DNA from: Pyxidicoccus trucidator
GTDB taxonomy: Bacteria; Myxococcota; Myxococcia; Myxococcales; Myxococcaceae
Length of the DNA stretch: 64,000 nucleotides
NCBI RefSeq assembly: GCF_010894435.1
Contig: NZ_JAAIXZ010000001.1
Coordinates: 960,322 to 1,024,321, forward strand
Reading direction: 5' to 3'
Positions 20,579-29,281 of this stretch are shown here, one piece after another. Numbering within the stretch: the stretch's first letter is position 1; every line of letters begins with the position of its first letter. A program made the translations under genes and the position numbers. The notes beneath the pieces were generated by a model. That model was not told the origin of the DNA, searched no databases, and worked only from the letters and a program-made list of their open reading frames with translations.

Positions 20579-21250
20579 TCAGGTGCCCGTGGCGGCGGTG
20601 GCCGTCGCGGGCGCGTGGGGCTCGATGAGGCCGTACTGCCCATCCTTGCGCCGGTAGACGATGCACAGCGAGTCCGACTCCACGTTGTGGAAGACGTAGA
20701 AGTCGTTGTTCATCAGGTTCATCTGCATCACCGCGTCGTCCACCGAGAGCGGCTTGACGGCGAGGTGGGTGGCCCGCACCACACGAGCGGAGGGGGGGAC
20801 CTCGGCGGCGGGTGCCACGGAGAGGGACTTCGGCTCGGCCACCGCGGCGATTCCCGGGGTTGCCTCGTCCATGGCCTCCACGTCCGGCGGCATCTCGAAC
20901 ACGGCGTGGCGGACCCTGAGCTGGTTCACCAGGTCCTGACGGTGGTGCACGCGCTCCTTGCCATGATGGGTCTTCAGCTTGTCGCGGTAGCGCCGCAGCT
21001 GGCGCTCGATTTTGTCCATCGCCAGGTCGATGGACGCGTACATGTCATCGCTCTTCTCGCGCCCTCGCAGCACCCAGGCGCCGGAGTGGATGGTGATGTC
21101 GGCGTGGTGGAGGTGACGCTCCAAGGAGAGAACCACGTGGGCTTCCCCGGCCCGGTCCAGCAGTCGGTTCACCCGTTCGACCTTCTCGCGTGCGTACTCC
21201 TTGAGGGAATCCGACGTGCCGAATTGACGGAAGGTGATGTTGAACTGCAT
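20579..21250 (-). CDS. hpf: ribosome hibernation promoting factor, long form
   Basis: Protein that binds resting ribosomes and pairs them into 100S dimers. The N-terminal 100 residues are the ribosome-binding domain (MQFNITFRQFGTSDSLKEYA, DDMYASIDLAMDKIERQLRR). A Pro/Ala/Val linker of 65 residues precedes the dimerisation domain near the C-terminus (LSVDDAVMQMNLMNNDFYVF and RRKDGQYGLIEP). At 223 residues it is a long HPF. AGGAGG precedes the ATG. It sits in the classic rpoN-hpf-ptsN order, separated from rpoN by two genes. A large hairpin lies upstream. Confidence 0.95.
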   Translation of the reverse strand: MQFNITFRQFGTSDSLKEYAREKVERVNRLLDRAGEAHVVLSLERHLHHADITIHSGAWVLRGREKSDDMYASIDLAMDKIERQLRRYRDKLKTHHGKERVHHRQDLVNQLRVRHAVFEMPPDVEAMDEATPGIAAVAEPKSLSVAPAAEVPPSARVVRATHLAVKPLSVDDAVMQMNLMNNDFYVFHNVESDSLCIVYRRKDGQYGLIEPHAPATATAATGT

Positions 21251-21392
21251 GCGTGGCTGCCTCCTAGGGTGAAAGGGGAGCTCCGTGACAGATCAGAAAC
21301 GCTCTGCCCCCGCGAAAGCAACCCGCCCCCCCAGGTTCCCTCTTCCCGGCCGCACCACCCGTCCGAGGCCGGACATCCGGAAGGCACCCGGC

Positions 21393-21433
21393 GTCGCTGG
21401 CACGGCCCCCCATGAATGGACCGTGCCGGCGAC
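21393..21433. repeat. long imperfect inverted repeat upstream of hpf
   Basis: GTCGCTGGCACGG (21393-21405) and CCGTGCCGGCGAC (21421-21433) form a 13-bp stem with one T-G position and a 15-nt loop, 143 nt ahead of hpf and 78 nt past the stop of the upstream lipoprotein gene. No T-run follows. It could be a read-through attenuator, a transcript-end structure or an operator. Confidence 0.5.
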
Positions 21434-21510
21434 CCTGCTAGAATCACGCGCCGCGTCAGCTCCACGAGATGTGTCGAGCGACGGTGACGCGGGTGCCCCG
21501 AGTGCCGGGG

Positions 21511-22293
21511 CTACTGAATCGTGATGACCCGCTCCTCCGAGTGGAACACGGCCCCTTCGCACGCGGCCACGCCCGTGCACTCCAGCACCGCGCCCGGCGC
21601 CGTCCCGCTCAGCGTCAGCAGGTGGTTGGCGACGGGAGTGTTGGCGGGGATGGTGAAGGTGACGAGTCCCTCCTCCTGCGTGGAGGGCACGGTGGCGGTG
21701 GCCAGGCCGCCCTCGCGCAGCAGGGTGACGGTGATGGGGCCGGGCACCTCCTCGCCCGGCTGCCAGCGGAACGAGTAGGCCTGCCCGCGCGCCAGCCGGT
21801 CCGCGGCCCCCGCCCCCTCGAAGGCGAAGCGGCGCTTGGTCTTCCCTCCCTGGATGATGAGGGACACGGTGCCACTGCCGTCCTGCAGGACGACCCGGGC
21901 GTCCTCGAGGGGCTCCTGCGCCCAGACGTTGGGGTCGAAGTCGAGGAAGGCGCGGGTGGGCTCGCACACGTCCCGGCCCGCGGTGTCGTTGATGCCGCCG
22001 GCCTCCAGGCGCATGGCGGTGCCATTGAGGGTGGCGGTGACGCCTTCGCCCAGGCGGGTGCAGCGGCCGCCCGCGGCCAGGGAGAAGGTGAGGGAGACGC
22101 GGTGGGCGCCGGCCGGCTCCACGCCCTCGAAGATGTCCACGTCGTTGATGGCCCAGGTGAGCGTGCGGTCCGCGAGCCCGGAGAGGCCAATCGTCTCGGA
22201 GTCATCACTGCCGCCACAGCCGGCCAGCAGGCCGAGCGCCACGAGCGCGCCGACGACGGCGCCCCGACGAAGAAAGGAGGGGGAGAGGTGCAT
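21511..22293 (-). CDS. hypothetical lipoprotein
   Basis: A 260-residue predicted lipoprotein: hydrophobic signal segment and lipobox LLAGCGGSDD (Cys 26). The mature chain looks like consecutive beta-sandwich segments (LTWAINDVDIFEG, SLIIQGGKTKRRFAFEG, VTFTIPANTPVANHLLTLSG), but I recognise no family. Two cysteine pairs (RCT/VCE and LECTGVAACE) could form disulfides. It reads in the same direction as rpoN and hpf and lies between them, after the GNAT gene. The gap to the GNAT stop is 66 nt. Function unknown. Confidence 0.8.
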   Translation of the reverse strand: MHLSPSFLRRGAVVGALVALGLLAGCGGSDDSETIGLSGLADRTLTWAINDVDIFEGVEPAGAHRVSLTFSLAAGGRCTRLGEGVTATLNGTAMRLEAGGINDTAGRDVCEPTRAFLDFDPNVWAQEPLEDARVVLQDGSGTVSLIIQGGKTKRRFAFEGAGAADRLARGQAYSFRWQPGEEVPGPITVTLLREGGLATATVPSTQEEGLVTFTIPANTPVANHLLTLSGTAPGAVLECTGVAACEGAVFHSEERVITIQ

Positions 22294-22359
22294 ACGTGCC
22301 GCACCCTATATCCGTCGGGCCCCGGAAACGGGAGCGCACGGCGGGGCGGGTGTCGGGTT

Positions 22360-22995
22360 TCAGCGGGCGAGGAAGCCCTCCAGGCGGGCCTTCACCTCGG
22401 GCCACTCGGTGTCGATGACGCTGTAGTACGCGCTGTCGCGCACGAAGCCGCCCCGCACCAGCATGTGGTTGCGGAGGACGCCCTCGAACTTCGCGCCCAT
22501 CCGCTCAATCGCCGCGCGCGAGCGGGTGTTGCGCCGGTCCGTCTTGAGCTGCACCCGCATGACTCCGAGCGTCTCGAAGGCGTGGCGCAGCAGCAGGTAC
22601 TTGCACTCGGTGTTGATGCGCGTGCGCCACGCCCGGCGGCCCAGCCACGTGTAGCCAATCTCCAGCGTCCGATACTCACGCTGGATGTCCAGGTAGCGCG
22701 TGCTGCCCACCGGCTGGCCCGTCTCGCGCTCCAGGATGACGAAGGCCTGGTCCGTGCCGCACTCCGCTCCCGCGAGCGCTCCGGAGATGAACTCGTCCAC
22801 GTCCGCCCGGGTGCTCAGCACGCGGGAGAACCAGGTGAAGATTTCGGGCTCGCACAGGGCCGCCAGCGCCGGCGCGTGCTCCAGGCGCAGCGGCTCCAGG
22901 CGTACGGCCTGCCCTTCCAGCACGACAGGCGGGACGACGAGCGGCACGAGCTCGCGGCGGGGCAGGTCGGAATCAGACGGAGGGGAGGCGCTCAT
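22360..22995 (-). CDS. GNAT acetyltransferase, RimJ/RimL type
   Basis: Protein N-acetyltransferase-like enzyme of 211 residues. The RimL-class order is clear: VRLEPLRLEHAPALAAL strand and helix at the start, IGYTWLGRRAWRTRINTECKY as the central motif, and a C-terminal LKTDRRNTRSRAAIERMGAKFEG, which holds the usual N-x-x-S-x-R-x-x-E-x-x-G-F/A pattern. The acetyl-CoA loop is atypical: GRRAWRTRIN where RxxGxG/A would be expected, as in many members of this branch. It lies downstream of rpoN in the same direction; a small hairpin separates them. Substrate unknown. Confidence 0.87.
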   Translation of the reverse strand: MSASPPSDSDLPRRELVPLVVPPVVLEGQAVRLEPLRLEHAPALAALCEPEIFTWFSRVLSTRADVDEFISGALAGAECGTDQAFVILERETGQPVGSTRYLDIQREYRTLEIGYTWLGRRAWRTRINTECKYLLLRHAFETLGVMRVQLKTDRRNTRSRAAIERMGAKFEGVLRNHMLVRGGFVRDSAYYSVIDTEWPEVKARLEGFLAR

Positions 22996-23181
22996 GACGC
23001 CGCACTGTGCCCCCGCGCGGACCTCCGGGCCAGGGACAGTCTCCAGGGCCGGCGGCCGTCACAGTCACGGGCCCGCCGGGAGCAAGCGCTCATGCCGGAG
23101 GACACGGCCGGGACCGGCCACCCTCACGGCCTCCACCCGCGGGAGGAGGCCCCCCTTCGTGCGAAGGGGGCACCCCGTGGC

Positions 23182-24699
23182 TCAGTAGTAGCGCTTGCGC
23201 TTGCTGCTGGGGAGGATGCCCAGCACCTCGCGGTACTTGGCCACCGTGCGGCGGGCAATCTCGGTGCCCTGGGCGCGCAGCAGCTCGACAATCTTCTGGT
23301 CCGAGTACGGGTTGCGAGGGTCTTCCTGCGACACCAGCTGCTTGATGTGGTGCTTCACCGCCTCGCTCGCGGTGTCCTCACCGGAGACGCGGGCGATGGA
23401 CGAGTTGAAGAAGTACTTCAGCTCGAAGATGCCCTGCGGGGTGTGCACGTACTTGCTGGTGGTGACGCGGCTCACCGTGGACTCGTGCATGCCGATGTCC
23501 TCGGCCACGTCGCGGAGGATGAGCGGCTTGAGGTGGGCGATGCCCTTGTCCAGGAAGTCCCGCTGGAACTTGATGATGCTCTCGGTGACTTTGTAGATGG
23601 TCCGCTGGCGCTGGTGGATGGAGCGGATGAGCCACATCGCGCTGCGCAGCTTGTCCTGGATGAAGTCCTTCGTCTGGCCGGGGCCCACCGCGCCCGTCTT
23701 CAGCGCGTTCCGGTAGGTGCCGGAGATGCGCAGCTTGGACAGGCCGTCGTCGTTCAGCACCACCGTGTAGTCTTCCCCCATCTTGTAGACGAACACGTCG
23801 GGGGTGATGTACTGCGCGTCGTCGCCGCTGAAGTTGCGGCCCGGCTTCGGGTCCAGCTTGGGCAGCAGCTTCACCGCCTCCACCACCTCCTCCATGGGGA
23901 CCTTCAGGTCCTTGGCGATGGCGGGCAGGTTCTTGCTCTCCAGATATTTCATGTGGCGCTTGATGATGAGGCCCAGCAGGGCCGCGCCCTTCTCCTTCAT
24001 CCCCTGAATCTGGATGAGCAGGCACTCCTGCAAGTCACGGGCGCCGCAGCCGCGGGGCTCCAGCGACTGGATGCGGCGCAGCGTGCGCTCCGCCACGTGC
24101 ATGGGCACGTCCGCCTCGTTCGTCAGGCGGATGAGCGGGTCGCCATCCACGTCCGGCAGCTTGAGGTAGCCGTCGTCATCCAGGTTGCCGAGGATGAGCA
24201 TGGCGACGCGGCGCTCGGCCTCGTTCAGGCGCAGCGTGCCGAGCTGCTCCTGGAGGTGGTCGACCAGGTCCTCCTTCTTCACGAGGTTGGCCTCGAACGA
24301 CGGCAGGTCGTCCGTGGCCACGTTGCCCTTGTTGGAGGCGGTGGTCGGCTCGTTGAACTGGTAGCTGTTGAGGTACTGCTCCCAGTCGATTTCGGGAGGG
24401 CCCTCGCCGTCGGCCTTGAACTCGGGGGCGGTGTCGGCCGTGGCGGCCGGCATCTCCATGTCGCGGGGCACCTCGGCGTTGTCCGCCTCCAGCGAGGCCT
24501 CGCCCGGCTCCTTATCAGCCACGTCGCCAGGCGCCTGCTCGTCTGGCTGCTCAAGCAGTGGGTTCTGCTCCATCTCCTCGCGGACCTGCTCGAGCAGTTC
24601 CATCCGCGAAAGCTGGAGGAGCTTGATGGCCTGCTGCAGCTGCGGCGTCATCACCAGCTGCTGGGCAAGCTTCAGGCTTTGTTTCAGTTCCATCGCCAT
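23182..24699 (-). CDS. rpoN: RNA polymerase sigma-54 factor
   Basis: Alternative sigma factor needed for promoters served by NtrC-type activators, such as the regulator at the left of this window. The 505-residue protein has the glutamine/leucine-rich activator-contact region I (about 1-45), an acidic region II (about 50-115), a core-binding domain, a helix-turn-helix region (ESTVSRVTTSKYV) and the near-invariant RpoN box ARRTVAKYRE close to the C-terminus, which reads the -24 element. It follows lptB in the same direction after a 247-nt gap that carries its own promoter candidates, including a -24/-12 element. In Myxococcus xanthus rpoN is reported to be essential (established knowledge). 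Confidence 0.97.
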   Translation of the reverse strand: MAMELKQSLKLAQQLVMTPQLQQAIKLLQLSRMELLEQVREEMEQNPLLEQPDEQAPGDVADKEPGEASLEADNAEVPRDMEMPAATADTAPEFKADGEGPPEIDWEQYLNSYQFNEPTTASNKGNVATDDLPSFEANLVKKEDLVDHLQEQLGTLRLNEAERRVAMLILGNLDDDGYLKLPDVDGDPLIRLTNEADVPMHVAERTLRRIQSLEPRGCGARDLQECLLIQIQGMKEKGAALLGLIIKRHMKYLESKNLPAIAKDLKVPMEEVVEAVKLLPKLDPKPGRNFSGDDAQYITPDVFVYKMGEDYTVVLNDDGLSKLRISGTYRNALKTGAVGPGQTKDFIQDKLRSAMWLIRSIHQRQRTIYKVTESIIKFQRDFLDKGIAHLKPLILRDVAEDIGMHESTVSRVTTSKYVHTPQGIFELKYFFNSSIARVSGEDTASEAVKHHIKQLVSQEDPRNPYSDQKIVELLRAQGTEIARRTVAKYREVLGILPSSKRKRYY

Positions 24700-24747
24700 G
24701 AGACGGGGCTCCCGATCTGATTCAGTCCCTTATAAACCGGGACCACA

Positions 24748-24763
24748 ATCAAAGACCGTGCCA
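24748..24763 (-). promoter_or_regulatory. near-consensus sigma-54 promoter element upstream of rpoN
   Basis: Read on the minus strand, TGGCACG then GTCT then TTGAT matches TGGCACG-N4-TTGCW at every fixed position except the -12 C, which is A. Initiation would fall near 24737, about 38 nt before the rpoN ATG. A TATAAG box lies just downstream (24736-24731) and could serve sigma-70 instead. Functionality is inference. Confidence 0.5.
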
Positions 24764-24946
24764 ACGTAACAAGATGCCTGGGGTTCGTCTAGTGGGGGAA
24801 AGGTGGTCTCTTGCTTGCACAGCTCAAAATCTGCAAGGAAACCAACAACTTACACACACTCCGCGTGAGACGCGGGTGTTCACCCCACGACGCAAAAGTG
24901 GGGCCAACCCATCCTAGTCACTCGGTTGGCTGGTGGGTAGTGGTGC

Positions 24947-25687
24947 TCAGAGGGCCTGTTGCAGGCGGAACCGTTCCCCCAGGTAGACGGCGCGCGCCTT
25001 GGGGGAGGCGGCAATCTGGGCGGGGGTCCCCTCTTCGAGAATCTGCCCCTGTGCGATGATGTACGCACGGTCACAGATGCCGAGGGTGTCCTGGACGTTG
25101 TGGTCGGTGATGAGGACGCCGAGCCCGCGCTCGCGCAGGAGGAAGATCTGCCGCTGGAGGTCGCCCACTGCGATGGGGTCCACGCCGGCGAAGGGCTCGT
25201 CGAAGAGGATGAAGCGGGGCTGGGGGATGAGGCTGCGGGCAATCTCCGTGCGGCGGCTCTCGCCACCGGAGAGGTCCCCGGCGAACGACTCGCCCACGTG
25301 CGTGAGACCGAACTCCTCCAGGAGTGCGTCGGCGCGCTGCTCGCGGGCGCGCTTGTCCAGCCCCTTCTGCAGCTCCAGCACGGCGAGGAAGTTGTCGCGC
25401 ACGGTGAGCTTGCGGAAGACGGAGGCTTCCTGGGGCAGGTAGCCCACGCCCCTGCGCGCGCGGCGGTGCATGGGCAGGTGGGTGAGGTCCTCATCGCCCA
25501 CGCGCACCCGGCCGCCGTCCGGCGTCACCAGCCCCACCACCATGTTGAAGCTCGTCGTCTTGCCTGCGCCATTGGGGCCCAGCAGGCCCACCACCTCGCC
25601 GGGAGCGACGCTGAAGGACACGCCACCCACCACCTTGCGGCTGCGGTAGGACTTTTCCAGGCCTTCGGCGAAAAGCTTCGCGCTCAC
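24947..25687 (-). CDS. lptB: LPS export ABC ATPase LptB
   Basis: Cytoplasmic motor of the Lpt bridge that extracts lipopolysaccharide from the inner membrane. The 246 residues hold Walker [11 protein letters not shown]-loop LPQEAS, signature LSGGESRR, Walker B FILFDEPF followed by AGVDP, and the switch H in ITDHNVQDT, all as in LptB. GTG start overlapping the lptA stop (GTGA). With lptA and lptC it forms a tight cassette; the LptF/G permeases and LptD are not in the window. rpoN follows, as in many proteobacteria. Confidence 0.97.
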   Translation of the reverse strand: MSAKLFAEGLEKSYRSRKVVGGVSFSVAPGEVVGLLGPNGAGKTTSFNMVVGLVTPDGGRVRVGDEDLTHLPMHRRARRGVGYLPQEASVFRKLTVRDNFLAVLELQKGLDKRAREQRADALLEEFGLTHVGESFAGDLSGGESRRTEIARSLIPQPRFILFDEPFAGVDPIAVGDLQRQIFLLRERGLGVLITDHNVQDTLGICDRAYIIAQGQILEEGTPAQIAASPKARAVYLGERFRLQQAL

Positions 25688-26304
25688 TTCGACGTCCCTT
25701 TCTGGGCGGGCGCGGGCTGCGCCGCCGGAGTCCCCGGAGTCACCGGAGCCTGGGTGGAACGGCCAGGAGTGCCCGTCCCCTTCCGGCGGGGCGTGGGCGT
25801 CTGCGAGGGCGGGGGCTCGAAGATGATGACGGCGTTCTCCACTTCGAGCCGCTCGCTACCCAGGGTGAGGCGAACCTTCGTCCCCCTCATGTACGTGGTC
25901 CCCTGGCGGGCCTCCGGGGAGCCAGTCACGACGAGCACGCCGCTGGACACGTCGTACTCGGCGCGCTCGCCTCGGGCCATGCGGTCGCCGTCCTCCGCCT
26001 GCACGCCGCCGGTACACACCACGCGCGTCACCACGCGGGGCTGGGTGTAGTAGGCAGTCATCCGGTCGCACCGCAGGTCCATCGTCCGGTGCTTCGCCTT
26101 CACGTTGCCCGTGAGCACGGCCTGCGTCTTCTCGCCGGTGATGAGGTCGGCGGAAATCTGCACCGGCTCCTTGATGTCCACCGGCGCCAGCGAGCTCGAA
26201 GGCCGCGCGGCCGCGGGCGGAGTCCCACCGTCGGCGGGAGCCGGGGCCGCTGCGGCGGGCGCGGGTTGGGCGACGAAGAAGGCCATCACGAGGAACTCAA
26301 TCAC
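25684..26304 (-). CDS. lptA: periplasmic LPS transport protein LptA
   Basis: OstA-like beta-jellyroll protein forming the periplasmic bridge for lipopolysaccharide. A short N-terminal hydrophobic segment ([12 protein letters not shown]) serves as signal sequence; an Ala/Pro linker follows. The OstA domain (about 45-155) shows [21 protein letters not shown] and [10 protein letters not shown], the recurrent pattern of the family. The C-terminal 45 residues are Pro/Thr-rich and likely disordered. GTG start overlaps the lptC stop. At 206 residues it is slightly longer than E. coli LptA because of the linkers. Confidence 0.92.
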   Translation of the reverse strand: MIEFLVMAFFVAQPAPAAAAPAPADGGTPPAAARPSSSLAPVDIKEPVQISADLITGEKTQAVLTGNVKAKHRTMDLRCDRMTAYYTQPRVVTRVVCTGGVQAEDGDRMARGERAEYDVSSGVLVVTGSPEARQGTTYMRGTKVRLTLGSERLEVENAVIIFEPPPSQTPTPRRKGTGTPGRSTQAPVTPGTPAAQPAPAQKGTSK

Positions 26305-26852
26305 TCTGCCGCTCCCAGCACGGTTTCCACCGAGCCTCCGAAGATGAACGTCTCCTCCCGGGTGGACAGCTCGAAGCGGTCCGCCCGGAGCCGGTAGTCA
26401 GGGCCCCTCACCTTCACACCCTCGTTGCCGCTCGCCTGCCCGGTGTTGGCGTCGTACGTCAACCGGGGCGTCTCGACCACCATGCCTTCCTCCGTGCGGA
26501 TGACGACGCCGCCAGAGGCCACCAACTGCTTGGACGCGAGGTTGCCCTCCATATTCGGAGCGCTCACCTCCATGCCCCCCGAGGTGCCCGCCGGGCCCCT
26601 CACCGAGCCCTGTCCAGGAGGCACCTTCAGCGTGGCGTTGGTCCCCTGCACGTCGCCCCCGGCGCGCTGGTAGGTGAGGCGCTCGGCGGTGCCGGAGAGG
26701 GTGACCTGCTCGCCCTGGTAGGACCTCAGGCGCGCGCCATACAGCACCACTTGAGGTGGTGGCTCCTCCTGGGGGCCCTCGGCGCGGGGACGGGGCGAGC
26801 AGGCGGTGGCGAGCAGCAGGGCTGCGAAGCAGGCGGCGGTCAGTCGCGGCAC
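26301..26852 (-). CDS. lptC: LPS export protein LptC-like lipoprotein
   Basis: Jellyroll protein that links the inner-membrane LptB2FG complex to LptA. It has 183 residues. Unlike the membrane-anchored LptC of enterobacteria, the N-terminus ends in a lipobox-like LLLATACSP (Cys 17), suggesting lipid anchoring. The OstA/LptC-type repeats are visible: ARLRSYQGEQVTLSGTAER, GNLASKQLVASGGV and LRADRFELSTREE. I chose the GTG with AAGGAGAGG ahead; it lies 13 nt after the acyltransferase stop. Overlap with lptA is 4 nt. Confidence 0.88.
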   Translation of the reverse strand: MPRLTAACFAALLLATACSPRPRAEGPQEEPPPQVVLYGARLRSYQGEQVTLSGTAERLTYQRAGGDVQGTNATLKVPPGQGSVRGPAGTSGGMEVSAPNMEGNLASKQLVASGGVVIRTEEGMVVETPRLTYDANTGQASGNEGVKVRGPDYRLRADRFELSTREETFIFGGSVETVLGAAE

Positions 26853-26865
26853 GGGCCTCTCCTTA

Positions 26866-27792
26866 TCACCGGGCCGCGGAGGGCGCCGCCTCGGGACGCG
26901 TCTTCCAGCGCTGGTGCATCCACACCCACTGCTCGGGCGTGCGGCGGATGGCGGCCTCGATTCGCGCGGACAGGGCCGTGGTGAGCTCCAGGGCCGCGGC
27001 CTCGCGGTCTCCTGTCTGGGGCACCGGCACCTCTTCCATGGACAGGTGGTACCCACCCTCCACGCGGTGGCAGAAGCCCGTCACCACGGCGGCGCCGGTG
27101 CGGATGGCCAGGTCCGCCGCGGCGCGGGGCGTGGCCGCCAGCTGTCCGAAGAAGGGCACGAAGAGCGACTGCACCCGCGTGTCCTGGTCGATGAGGATGC
27201 CGAGGATTTCGCCGCTGCGCAGCGCGCGCAGCATGGCCCGCGCGGCGCCCTCCTGGCCGCGCCAGATGCTCCGCACGCCGCCGCGCGCGCGGAAGCGGCC
27301 CACCATTTCCGTGAGGCGGGGGTCCGTCGTCTCCTTGGCGATGCTCTGGCTGGGGTAGCCCGCGCGCGCCACGCGGCGGGCGAGCAGCTCCCAGTTGCCC
27401 ACGTGTCCGGAGACGAAGACGACGCCCTTTCCGCGCGCCAGGGCCGTCTCCAGCACGCGACGGTCCCCCTCCGGCCAGGCCACCAGGCGTTCCAGCCCCC
27501 GGTCCAGCGCGCCGGTGCAGGCCACCTCCAGCGCGGCGGCGCCCAGGTGGCGGAAGGCGGCGCGGGCCACGGCCTGCCGCTCCGCGTCGGACTTCTCGGG
27601 GAAGGCCACGGCCAGGGACTTCAGGGCCTTGCGTCGCTCGCCACCGGCCACGGTGTAGGCCATTGCCCCCAACCGCGCGCCCAGGGCCCGGGCGACACCC
27701 AGGGGCAGGGGTTGAAGGAGCAACAGCAGCCCGCGGATGAGCAGGTAGCGGAGGAAACGCTTGAGGCGCTTTGCTAAGGGAGGACGCTCCAC
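26866..27792 (-). CDS. lipid A acyltransferase, LpxL/HtrB family
   Basis: Inner-membrane acyltransferase that adds a secondary acyl chain to lipid A. The 308 residues begin with a basic stretch and a membrane helix (LLIRGLLLLLQPLPLG). The catalytic HxxxxE motif is GHVGNWE (about residue 137), and later LGILIDQDTRVQSLFVPFFG resembles the LpxL family's second conserved block. GTG start. It heads the lptC-lptA-lptB run, so lipid A maturation and LPS export appear co-expressed. It is divergent from astB with only 17 nt between start codons, so promoters must lie within one or both coding regions unless the true start is further in. Confidence 0.9.
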   Translation of the reverse strand: MERPPLAKRLKRFLRYLLIRGLLLLLQPLPLGVARALGARLGAMAYTVAGGERRKALKSLAVAFPEKSDAERQAVARAAFRHLGAAALEVACTGALDRGLERLVAWPEGDRRVLETALARGKGVVFVSGHVGNWELLARRVARAGYPSQSIAKETTDPRLTEMVGRFRARGGVRSIWRGQEGAARAMLRALRSGEILGILIDQDTRVQSLFVPFFGQLAATPRAAADLAIRTGAAVVTGFCHRVEGGYHLSMEEVPVPQTGDREAAALELTTALSARIEAAIRRTPEQWVWMHQRWKTRPEAAPSAAR

Positions 27793-27809
27793 GAGGCGTT
27801 CAATATCCC

Positions 27810-29132
27810 ATGCGCGAATACAACTTCGACGGACTCGTCGGCCCCACCCACAATTATGGCGGCCTCTCGCCCGGCAACCTGGCGTCGCAGAGTCACGTCG
27901 GTGAGCCGAGCCACCCCCGGGAGGCGGCGCTCCAGGGGCTGGAGAAGATGCGCTTCGTGTCCGGCCTCGGCGTGGGGCAGGCGGTGCTGCCGCCCCAGCC
28001 GCGCCCGTCGCTGCGAGCCCTGAGGGCGCTGGGCTTCACCGGCTCGGACGAGGAAATCATCACCCGCGCCGCGCGCGAGGCGGAGCACCTGCTGCGGCTG
28101 ACGTCCAGCGCCTCCGCCATGTGGACGGCCAACGCGGCCACGGTGGCGCCGAGCACGGACGCGGCGGATGGCCGGGTCCACCTGACGCCGGCCAACCTGT
28201 CGCAGATGTACCACCGCGCCATCGAAGCGGAGACGACGCACTCGGTGCTGGGCGCCATCTTCTCGAGCGAGCGGCACTTCACGGTGCACCCGCCGCTGCC
28301 GGGCAGCGGCCACTTCGCCGACGAGGGCGCGGCCAACCACACCCGGCTGGCCACCCCGGGGCACCCCGGCGTCCACCTGCTGGCCTGGGGCCGCAGCGCG
28401 TGGCAGGACGTGCAGGGCCCGAAGCGTTTCCCGGCGCGGCAGACGCTGGAGGCGAGCCAGGCGCTGGCACGGCTCCACAAGCTGGACCCGAAGCAGGTGC
28501 TCTTCCCGCAGCAGAACCCGGACGGCATCGACGCGGGTGCGTTCCACACGGACGTGCTGGCGGTGGGCAACGAGCGCTTCCTGATGCTGCATGAGCTGGC
28601 CTTCGTGGACCACCCGGGCCTGCTCCAGGTGCTGCGTGAGAAGCTGGGCCCGGACTTCCGCGCGGTGGTGGCCAGCAGCGCGGAGCTGCCTCCGAAGGAC
28701 GCGGTGAAGTCCTACCCGTTCAACTCGCAGGTGCTGACGCTGCCGGATGGCACCATGGCGATTGTCGCGCCGATTGAGAGCCGGGAGACGCCCGCGGCGC
28801 GCCAGTTCCTGGAGCGCGTGGTGGCCGAGGACACCCCGGTAAAGGCGGTGCACTACCTGGACGTGCGCCAGTCGATGAACAACGGCGGCGGCCCGGCCTG
28901 CCTGCGCCAGCGGGTGTGGCTGACGGACGCGGAGCGCAAGGCGATTACCGCGGATGTCTTCTACACGCCGGCGCTGCATGACTCGCTGGCCGCCTGGGTG
29001 CGGCGCCACTACCGCGAGGTGCTGCGGCCCAAGGACTTGCAGGACCCGCAGCTGGTGCGCGAGACGATGAGCGCGCTGGACGAGCTGACGCGCCTGCTCA
29101 AGCTGGGCAACGTCTACGACTTCCAGCACTGA
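27810..29132 (+). CDS. astB: N-succinylarginine dihydrolase
   Basis: Second enzyme of the arginine succinyltransferase pathway: converts N2-succinylarginine to succinylornithine, CO2 and ammonia. The 440-residue length and core motifs fit AstB: N-terminal EYNFDGLVGPTHNYGGLS, the acidic/His region DEGAANHTRL, QNPDGIDAGAFHTDV, and the catalytic-cysteine segment MNNGGGPACLRQRVW near residue 365. No other ast genes (astA, C, D, E) are adjacent, so either the pathway is scattered or AstB has a stand-alone role. ATG start, 17 nt from the divergent LpxL-like start. Confidence 0.94.
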   Translation: MREYNFDGLVGPTHNYGGLSPGNLASQSHVGEPSHPREAALQGLEKMRFVSGLGVGQAVLPPQPRPSLRALRALGFTGSDEEIITRAAREAEHLLRLTSSASAMWTANAATVAPSTDAADGRVHLTPANLSQMYHRAIEAETTHSVLGAIFSSERHFTVHPPLPGSGHFADEGAANHTRLATPGHPGVHLLAWGRSAWQDVQGPKRFPARQTLEASQALARLHKLDPKQVLFPQQNPDGIDAGAFHTDVLAVGNERFLMLHELAFVDHPGLLQVLREKLGPDFRAVVASSAELPPKDAVKSYPFNSQVLTLPDGTMAIVAPIESRETPAARQFLERVVAEDTPVKAVHYLDVRQSMNNGGGPACLRQRVWLTDAERKAITADVFYTPALHDSLAAWVRRHYREVLRPKDLQDPQLVRETMSALDELTRLLKLGNVYDFQH

Positions 29133-29281
29133 GTCGGGCGTCCATGCTCCCCTGCCCTACTGGCGGCCCGCCGGGCCGCCGCAGGGTCGGAGTGGCCACG
29201 AGGGAAGCAGTCGGCGTCCGCGCCCGATGGTCGGACACGGCCGGGGTCACCACCTTCTCTGACAAGGAGGTGACATTCCCA

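Noticed and set aside
23149-23171. CCCCCTTC/GAAGGGGG hairpin considered as the rpoN terminator
   Set aside because: It lies just past rpoN, but the loop is only 4 nt, the stem is short and no T-run follows on the minus strand; too weak to list as a terminator.
21469-24720. 1083-codon open frame opposite rpoN and neighbours
   Set aside because: Antisense to rpoN, the GNAT gene and a lipoprotein gene, with composition typical of a mirror frame and no domain.
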